Positions 58,900 through 64,000 of a DNA stretch of 64,000 nt are shown here, in pieces. A program made the translations under genes and the position numbers. Source of the DNA: an uncultured Eubacteriales bacterium (GTDB lineage: Bacteria > Bacillota > Clostridia > Christensenellales > Aristaeellaceae). The stretch covers positions 62,001-126,000 of the forward strand of contig CADCFG010000006.1 of the NCBI GenBank assembly GCA_902800625.1, given 5' to 3'. The notes beneath the pieces were generated by a model. That model did not search any database, was not told the origin of the DNA, and saw only the letters and a list, made by a program, of their open reading frames with translations. Numbering within the stretch: position 1 is the stretch's first letter; every line of letters begins with the position of its first letter.

Positions 58900-60390
58900 A
58901 TGCGAACGACTGGAAACGCGGGCGATGCCGCAAGGGGCAAGTCCGTCAGGAAAAACTTTATGATGAATGCGCTGCTGGCAATGTCCAGCTTCGTGTTCCC
59001 GATCATCACCTTCCCCTACGTATCGCGGGTGCTTGGCCCCGCGGGTACGGGCCGGGTGAGCTTTGCCACGTCCGTCATCGCCTATTTCTCTATGTTTGCC
59101 CAGCTGGGCATCCCCACCTATGGCATCCGCGCCTGCGCGAAGGTGCGCGACGACCGGGAAGCGCTGACGCGCACGGCCCACGAGCTGCTGGGCATCAACC
59201 TGGCCATGGATGCACTGTCCTACCTGCTGCTGGCGCTGGCCCTGCTCGTCGTGCCCCGGCTGGCGGCGGACCGGACGCTGATCGTCATTATCAGCGCTAC
59301 GGTGCTGCTCAACTCCATCGGCATGGAGTGGCTCTACAAGGCGCTGGAGCAGTACACCTACATCACCGTGCGCTCCATCGCCTTCAAGCTGGTGGCGCTG
59401 GCGGCGATGTTCCTGCTGATCCACGCCGAGGGGGACTACGTCATCTACGGCGGCATCTCCATCTTCGCGGCTTCGGCCTCGAACCTGTTGAACTTCGCCA
59501 ACGCCCGGCGCTACATCGACCTGCGCCGGCCCCGGGGCTGCGACTGGCGGCGGCACGTGAAGCCGGTGATGATCTTCTTCGGCATGTCCTGCGCCGCAAC
59601 GGTCTACACCAACCTGGACGCGCTGATGCTGGGCTTCATGACCACGGACGTGGACGTGGGCTATTACAACGCGGCCGTCAAGATCAAGAATATTCTGGTC
59701 AGCGTCGTCACGGCGCTGGGTGCGGTGCTGCTGCCGCGGTTCAGCTATTACGTGGAGCACGGCCAGATGGACGAGTTCCGCCGCATGGCGCAGAAGGCGC
59801 TGCGATTTGTGCTGGTGTTCGCCTCGGCGCTGTCTGTGTACTTCGCGCTCTACGCGCCGGAGTGCATCCTGTTCCTCTCCGGCGACGCCTTCATGGGTTC
59901 CATCGAACCCATGCGCTTCATCATGCCTACGGTGCTTTTCATCGGCCTCTCCAACGTCCTCGGCATGCAGATCCTGGTGCCTCTGGGCCACGAAAGGCTG
60001 GTGTTGAAGTCCGAAGTCGCCGGCGTCATCGTCGACCTCATCCTGAACGCCCTGCTGATCCCTCGCTTCAGGGCCACCGGCGCCGCCATCGGCACCCTGG
60101 TTGCCGAGGCCGCGGTGCTGGCCGTGCAATACCGCGCCTTGCGGGGCGAGGTCGGTGCTTTCTTCAGGACCTATGCATGGGGGAGGCTCGTCGTCGGCCT
60201 GGCGGTCGCCGCCGCGGCGGGATATTGGGTCAAATACCTGTCCCTCGGTTCGTTCGCGTCCCTGGTCGTCTCAGCGGCATGCTTCTTCGGTGCATACGCC
60301 CTGTTCATGCTTTGGCGCAGGGATGAGATCGTTTGCCAAACGTGGGCACAGGTATGCGCCAAGCTGCGAAAGCTGCGCGGTAGCGGTTAA
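58900..60390 (+). CDS. polysaccharide flippase (Wzx/MATE-like)
   Basis: The 496-aa protein has about 12-14 helices and the typical flippase start FMMNALLAMSSFVFPIITFP followed by YVSRVLGPAGTGRVSFATSV. Also present are GIRACAKVRDDREALTRTA and DALMLGFMTTDVDVGYYNAA. It flips the lipid-linked repeat across the membrane. The first 16 residues are poorly conserved and the true start may be one codon set downstream. It is followed by 37 nt and the last membrane glycosyltransferase. Confidence 0.93.
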   Translation: MRTTGNAGDAARGKSVRKNFMMNALLAMSSFVFPIITFPYVSRVLGPAGTGRVSFATSVIAYFSMFAQLGIPTYGIRACAKVRDDREALTRTAHELLGINLAMDALSYLLLALALLVVPRLAADRTLIVIISATVLLNSIGMEWLYKALEQYTYITVRSIAFKLVALAAMFLLIHAEGDYVIYGGISIFAASASNLLNFANARRYIDLRRPRGCDWRRHVKPVMIFFGMSCAATVYTNLDALMLGFMTTDVDVGYYNAAVKIKNILVSVVTALGAVLLPRFSYYVEHGQMDEFRRMAQKALRFVLVFASALSVYFALYAPECILFLSGDAFMGSIEPMRFIMPTVLFIGLSNVLGMQILVPLGHERLVLKSEVAGVIVDLILNALLIPRFRATGAAIGTLVAEAAVLAVQYRALRGEVGAFFRTYAWGRLVVGLAVAAAAGYWVKYLSLGSFASLVVSAACFFGAYALFMLWRRDEIVCQTWAQVCAKLRKLRGSG

Positions 60391-60427
60391 ATGGAATCCA
60401 GCGTCATGATGATTCGGAGGAGAATAA

Positions 60428-62194
60428 ATGTACGTTTTGTCCTGTCTACAGCAGACATTGGCCGGTAAGGGGTTCATGCTCGCCCTGTTTGTGCTTTCTT
60501 TTTGCGGCTACACATTCTTTTTTTCCATCAAAGGTATCAATAAATCGCTCACGCCTGGTCTGACCATTGCGACAATCATGTGTCTGGAATACACCGCAGG
60601 CATATTGAATATGCTGCCCTTGATAACTGTGCTCATATTCCTGAGCGGACTTGGGCTGTTTTGCTATTCCACGATCCATCTCGTGAGACATAGGGAACAG
60701 GGGCGGCAGGTTTTACGCCATTATCCGTTCTGGTTTCTGTCCCTGATTGGGCTGCTGGCGCTCATCCGCTTCAGGGGGACATGCCTGGTGGCCTATGACG
60801 ATTTCAGCCATTGGGGGACGTTCGCAAAATGCATGCTGGTGAACGATCGCCTGCCGATTTCAACCGATACCCAGATCATGTTTCAATCCTATCCTCCTGC
60901 CACGGGGCTGCTTCTCTATTATTTCACGAAAATTGTCGGCCTCGGAGAGGCAGGCATGGTTTTCATACACTACTTTTCAAAGCTGTGCTTCCTGTCATCC
61001 CTGTACTTCATCGGCGAGAAATGTCGGCTCAACAAGATCCTTGCTTATGGCATCCTCTCTGTCGGGATTCTGTTGCTGTCCATATACAATGTCACATCCC
61101 TGTGTCTGGGCGTCGACCAGGTTCTGGCGAGCTGCGGTGTTTTCTGTTTGGTCTCCGCCTTCGCAAGTCAAATCGGCAAGGACAGATTTCAAATGCTGAT
61201 GCCTGTCCTCGGCGCCACTGCCTGCGTCATGATCAAGAACAGCGGCATCTTCTTTTATGCCATGTCTTTTGCGGCCATCATATGCCTAGCCATCAAACAG
61301 CGCCGGTTCAAGACGAGCCTCCGGGATCTTGCCTGGATGCTGGTGCCCATCGCTGTAATCTACATCTGGCAGCGGCATGTTCAGCTGGTTTTTCCGGCCG
61401 GTCTGGATGCGAAGCACACGATGACGGTGGCACACGCCAAAGGCGTCATTTCGCAGAAAACCTGGGAGGAGATATCAATCGAGCTCAGACTGATCAGCGG
61501 CTGCATCACCAATCCGAGGAGTAATCGCACCCTCATATTGTGGCTGGGCGCCATCATCTGCAGCATTCCGTTATTTGTGCTGAATGGCAAGGCGAACGAC
61601 CGCGTCAAATCCGCCGCCAAATACCTTTTGTTCTTTCTTGTCTTCTCGATAATCTATGAGATCGGCACACTGGCCATGTACCTGTTCAGCATGCCCCACA
61701 AAGAGATTCTTTATCAAAACGGGGACGATTACCTGCGATACAATGGTACACTGGATATATTCCTGTCTGCAGGCCTGATCTGCTATGTTTGTTGTACGCT
61801 GGACTGCTTGAACAACAGGCACGTCACCGCCCTGTGCGCTCTCGTGACCGCCGTTCTTCTGGGGGTGGCCCTCTATCCACGCATACACCTTGAGGACCTG
61901 AACCCCACTGTACACGCCCATCTGTACTATATGGAGCATACACCAGTCAAGCTTGAGCTTCAGGCCATGCTGGATGAATTGAAATCCCAGCCGGAGGGAG
62001 ACTGTCTGGTACGCGTGGACGCTTCGCACAATGTCGCGAACTATACATTTTATATGATGAGATATATGACGCAGGATACCAATTTTGAAATATACGTGCA
62101 GGATGACGTCTCGGATTTCGACGCATATTGGAGGGATGAGGCCACCCAGGCGTACTGCCTGGATACGGTAAACCATTGTATCTTGTACAGATAG
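60428..62194 (+). CDS. multi-pass membrane protein, possible GT-C glycosyltransferase
   Basis: The 588-aa protein has roughly eleven to twelve helices and an early outside loop with VAYDDFSHWGTFAKCM, resembling the Asp-containing loop of polyprenyl-phosphate-sugar-dependent GT-C enzymes. It ends in a soluble domain of about 90 residues (LEDLNPTVHAHLYYMEHTP and on to YR). It uses more AT-rich codons than the upstream genes, hinting at separate acquisition. It may decorate the polymer with a branching sugar; a second polymerase is an alternative. GGAGG precedes the ATG and a large hairpin follows 330 nt later. Confidence 0.65.
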   Translation: MYVLSCLQQTLAGKGFMLALFVLSFCGYTFFFSIKGINKSLTPGLTIATIMCLEYTAGILNMLPLITVLIFLSGLGLFCYSTIHLVRHREQGRQVLRHYPFWFLSLIGLLALIRFRGTCLVAYDDFSHWGTFAKCMLVNDRLPISTDTQIMFQSYPPATGLLLYYFTKIVGLGEAGMVFIHYFSKLCFLSSLYFIGEKCRLNKILAYGILSVGILLLSIYNVTSLCLGVDQVLASCGVFCLVSAFASQIGKDRFQMLMPVLGATACVMIKNSGIFFYAMSFAAIICLAIKQRRFKTSLRDLAWMLVPIAVIYIWQRHVQLVFPAGLDAKHTMTVAHAKGVISQKTWEEISIELRLISGCITNPRSNRTLILWLGAIICSIPLFVLNGKANDRVKSAAKYLLFFLVFSIIYEIGTLAMYLFSMPHKEILYQNGDDYLRYNGTLDIFLSAGLICYVCCTLDCLNNRHVTALCALVTAVLLGVALYPRIHLEDLNPTVHAHLYYMEHTPVKLELQAMLDELKSQPEGDCLVRVDASHNVANYTFYMMRYMTQDTNFEIYVQDDVSDFDAYWRDEATQAYCLDTVNHCILYR

Positions 62195-62249
62195 CGAATC
62201 CTATAGTGTGTTTCATTCATGGTGTACCCACTCAGTGGGATGCCGATTT

Positions 62250-62412
62250 ATACTTAATTCCTTCCAAAACATATACAAATGCGGAGTGGTTTGTTCGTTC
62301 TGGCAACGCGGAGCGGAGGGAGGCGATGCCATAGTATCGTTAACCGAAGCAACGCTAAGCCAGTACGGAGAAGACGCCCGCTGTTGTGCATGGATCAGAT
62401 GGAATTCAGTGT
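62250..62412. repeat. MITE-like element, diverged copy 2
   Basis: It matches 26216-26377 in the same orientation at roughly 80% by eye, same length, but its terminal inverted repeats are degraded (left ATACTTAATTCC, right GGAATTCAGTGT). Conserved interior blocks include AAATGCGGAGTGGTTTG, TTCGTTCTGGCAA, GAGGCGATGC and AAGACGCCCGC. It is an older copy. Confidence 0.75.
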
Positions 62413-62525
62413 TAAGTACGCTCTGGATCGCAACGCTTCTGCGGCCATTCAGGTCGTTATTGGGGGTCCTATACGTTTTCCCGGGAATGACGAAAAACTC
62501 CATCAGTCAGCTTCCTCTGAAAAGA

Positions 62526-62575
62526 CCAACTATGAAAAGTCAACCCCTTCGAAGGGGTTGACTTTTCATGGTTGG
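62526..62575. terminator. large palindromic terminator after the exopolysaccharide operon
   Basis: A 25-bp stem with one G-T pair, centred on TTC|GAA at 62550/62551 (core AAGTCAACCCCTTC and its complement), is followed by TTTCTCTG on the plus strand. The convergent LRR gene ends 150 nt away. Confidence 0.72.
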
Positions 62576-62725
62576 TTTCTCTGAGGGCACTGGCACGCAA
62601 AGTGTGACTGAATGGCCTGCCACAAATCCCACAAGAAAGCGTGACGGACCTCATACCTGCTGCTCAGCCCGGCTTGCCGGAGCGTTCTGCCCGCGCAATC
62701 GCGGTTTCAGCTTCCGGGCCGTCCG

Positions 62726-64000
62726 TTACTGAATCACATAGGGTATGCCGTTTGCCCTGGCGAATTCCGCCGCGGCATTGTCGCTTGCACAGTAGATGGT
62801 GACTTGCCCGCTGCCGCTGAACGCATCCACAGCGATGGACTCAACGCTGTCGGGCAAATAGACCATCCTCAGGCCGTCGCAGTCGGCGAAAGCGCGCTTG
62901 CCGATGGACAGGCAGCCATCGGGAACCATGATCGCTTCGGCCGCCATGTTCACAAATGCCTCTTCTCCAATCTCCTTCAGGCCGGTCGGCAGCGTCAGCA
63001 CATCGGTGGCCTCGCCGCCGATGATCGCGTTCGCCACCGCTGTGGAAGGCACATAGCCGACAGCGCTGGCATCCGCCTCCGCGGAAACGATGACCATATC
63101 GGAGCCTGACAGCTGCGGAATGGCTACCACCCAGCTGCCGGACGCGGTCGTCCAGCGATCATACAGCTTGCCGTCCACGTTCACGCGGATGCGCATGTTG
63201 GCGGCGTGCTCGGGCATCGTGTAATCCACCTTCATGCCGTTGCCATCGGGGACGACCTTAAGCGTCGGCTTCGCCAGCTCGCCGCCGTCGGCGACCACCT
63301 GTACAGTCACCGGTTCGCTCCGAACTTCCTCTCCATTGCTCCAGCCAACGGCATAGAACGTCATCTCCTGCGGCTCGTCAAACGCGTCATAGTACTCCAT
63401 GGCGGTCCTATCCTCGGGCTCGACCCACTCATCCAGCACATACATGGCGTCGCTATCATCGGCCAGAACCAGGTCGACGCTCCAGAAGTACCCGGTTTTT
63501 TCAATCGTCAGTTCCAGGTCCTCGCCCGTCCTGACAGTGGAGCTGCCAGCCGTCAGGGTGAGTGTCGACTGCACGTCAGGTTCCACGGTACCGCCCTCCG
63601 AGAGCACCACCGGGAACGCGCCGGTATTCGAATCGCTCAGCCAGGACGCCATGTAGTAATAGGTCTCGTCCGCTTCCAGCATATAGGTCAGGCTGAAGTT
63701 GACGTCCTTCGGGCCGTCGTCGTTATAAGCCAACTCTTCCCAGTTGCTGTTGTACAGCGTCACACATGTATCCGTTTCGGTCCCCTTCGCCCTGGAAACG
63801 ATGGTATATGTCCCGGTCTGCGTCGGCGTGAATGAGAAGCACACACTGCCGCCACGATGCTCGATCGTCGCTTCCGCCGGGACATCCAGCTCCAACATCT
63901 GGACAGAGTCATTGCGGAGCAGGGTAAAGGTGACGGCTTCGCTGCGTTCATCCTCGGGATCGTATACATCGAATGTATAATACTTCGGGCTGTCCGCTGC
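62726..64000 (-). CDS. secreted LRR_5/PPC-domain surface protein, N-terminus beyond window
   Basis: The last 425 residues are visible and the frame is open to the window edge. The part near the edge shows two pre-peptidase C-terminal-like beta modules (AADSPKYYTFDVYD, then VCFSFTPTQTGTYTIVS, TLYNSNWEELAYNDDG). Ig-like modules come next. The C-terminal third is a BspA-type leucine-rich repeat (LPTGLKEIGEEAF, GCLSIGKRAFADCDGL, LPDSVESIAVDAFSGSG) ending AEFARANGIPYVIQ. Such proteins are surface-exposed adhesins or parts of large secreted proteins. No anchoring motif is seen at the C-terminus. Confidence 0.82.
   Translation of the reverse strand, partial: AADSPKYYTFDVYDPEDERSEAVTFTLLRNDSVQMLELDVPAEATIEHRGGSVCFSFTPTQTGTYTIVSRAKGTETDTCVTLYNSNWEELAYNDDGPKDVNFSLTYMLEADETYYYMASWLSDSNTGAFPVVLSEGGTVEPDVQSTLTLTAGSSTVRTGEDLELTIEKTGYFWSVDLVLADDSDAMYVLDEWVEPEDRTAMEYYDAFDEPQEMTFYAVGWSNGEEVRSEPVTVQVVADGGELAKPTLKVVPDGNGMKVDYTMPEHAANMRIRVNVDGKLYDRWTTASGSWVVAIPQLSGSDMVIVSAEADASAVGYVPSTAVANAIIGGEATDVLTLPTGLKEIGEEAFVNMAAEAIMVPDGCLSIGKRAFADCDGLRMVYLPDSVESIAVDAFSGSGQVTIYCASDNAAAEFARANGIPYVIQ

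Larger units (their letters stand above)
62195..62725. other. intergenic region after the exopolysaccharide operon
   Basis: No gene is supported. It holds the second copy of the 162-bp element (62250-62412), a large palindromic terminator (62526-62575) and about 150 nt (62576-62725) in which nothing was recognised. Confidence 0.6.

Noticed and set aside
62526..62575. Attachment site or replication origin
   Set aside because: The palindrome is followed by a T-rich tail and sits at the end of a long operon, so a terminator explains it better; no integrase or initiator is nearby.

Overview
The window looks like a chromosome piece from a GC-rich, spore-forming, anaerobic member of the Clostridia, probably gut-associated and possibly close to Christensenellales or Oscillospirales. 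The placement is an inference from gene content. The supporting content is a CotF-family spore coat protein, a three-subunit [FeFe] hydrogenase, ScpA, Gram-positive style binding proteins and ABC permeases, VanW and VanZ domains, AGGAGG-type ribosome binding sites and TTGACA/TATAAT promoters. No rRNA, phage, integrase, transposase or CRISPR array was seen.

Layout. 1-3.7 kb: two tandem copies of a pair made of a STAS-plus-phosphotransferase protein and a tyrosine-phosphatase-like protein, cut by the left edge. 4-7.3 kb: polyphosphate:AMP phosphotransferase, tRNA-Leu, a histidine phosphatase and a cytidylate-kinase-like protein. 7.3-23.2 kb: a beta-mannan/galactomannan oligosaccharide locus. 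Its minus-strand operon carries a mannobiose/cellobiose 2-epimerase, GH36 alpha-galactosidase, two SGNH-type esterases, GH130 phosphorylase, phosphohexomutase and a PHP protein. Divergent to it are two AraC regulators and an ABC importer that lacks its own ATPase. 23-30 kb: housekeeping genes (rplM-rpsI, Nudix, GNAT, PHP, tRNA-Ser) and small unknowns.

30.2-34.4 kb: an operon joining partner-switching proteins (STAS, two HATPase domains, a SpoIIE-type PP2C sensor) to parts of an amino-acid ABC transporter. An internal deletion has fused the permease start to the ATPase end. The ATPase tail carries an HATPase domain, so the intact form would be an unusual ABC-ATPase/anti-sigma-like fusion. This is the strongest candidate for an undescribed system in the window. 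34.6-38.5 kb: site-2 protease, scpA, a double VanW protein and repeat-rich noncoding DNA. 38.5-41.6 kb: an intact amino-acid ABC transporter operon ending in a DapF/histidine-racemase-like epimerase. 41.7-45.4 kb: aldo/keto reductase, two small spore-coat genes and a secreted peptidoglycan-binding-domain protein. 45.5-49.7 kb: NuoE/NuoF/HydA-type hydrogenase operon.

49.8-62.2 kb: an exopolysaccharide operon starting with a polyprenyl-phosphate sugar transferase. It continues with glycosyltransferases, a VanZ-O-antigen-polymerase fusion, a Stealth-family transferase, a flippase and a large membrane glycosyltransferase. A NusG paralogue of the LoaP/UpxY type is divergent to it and probably drives processive antitermination. 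62.7-64 kb: the C-terminal part of a secreted LRR_5/PPC-domain protein cut by the right edge.

Repeats: a 162-bp element with perfect 18-bp terminal inverted repeats (26.2 kb) has a diverged copy at 62.25 kb. Palindromic REP-like units sit at 20.1, 23.95, 28.4, 35.5 and 37.7-38.3 kb. All promoter and terminator calls are by eye, and no database search was run.
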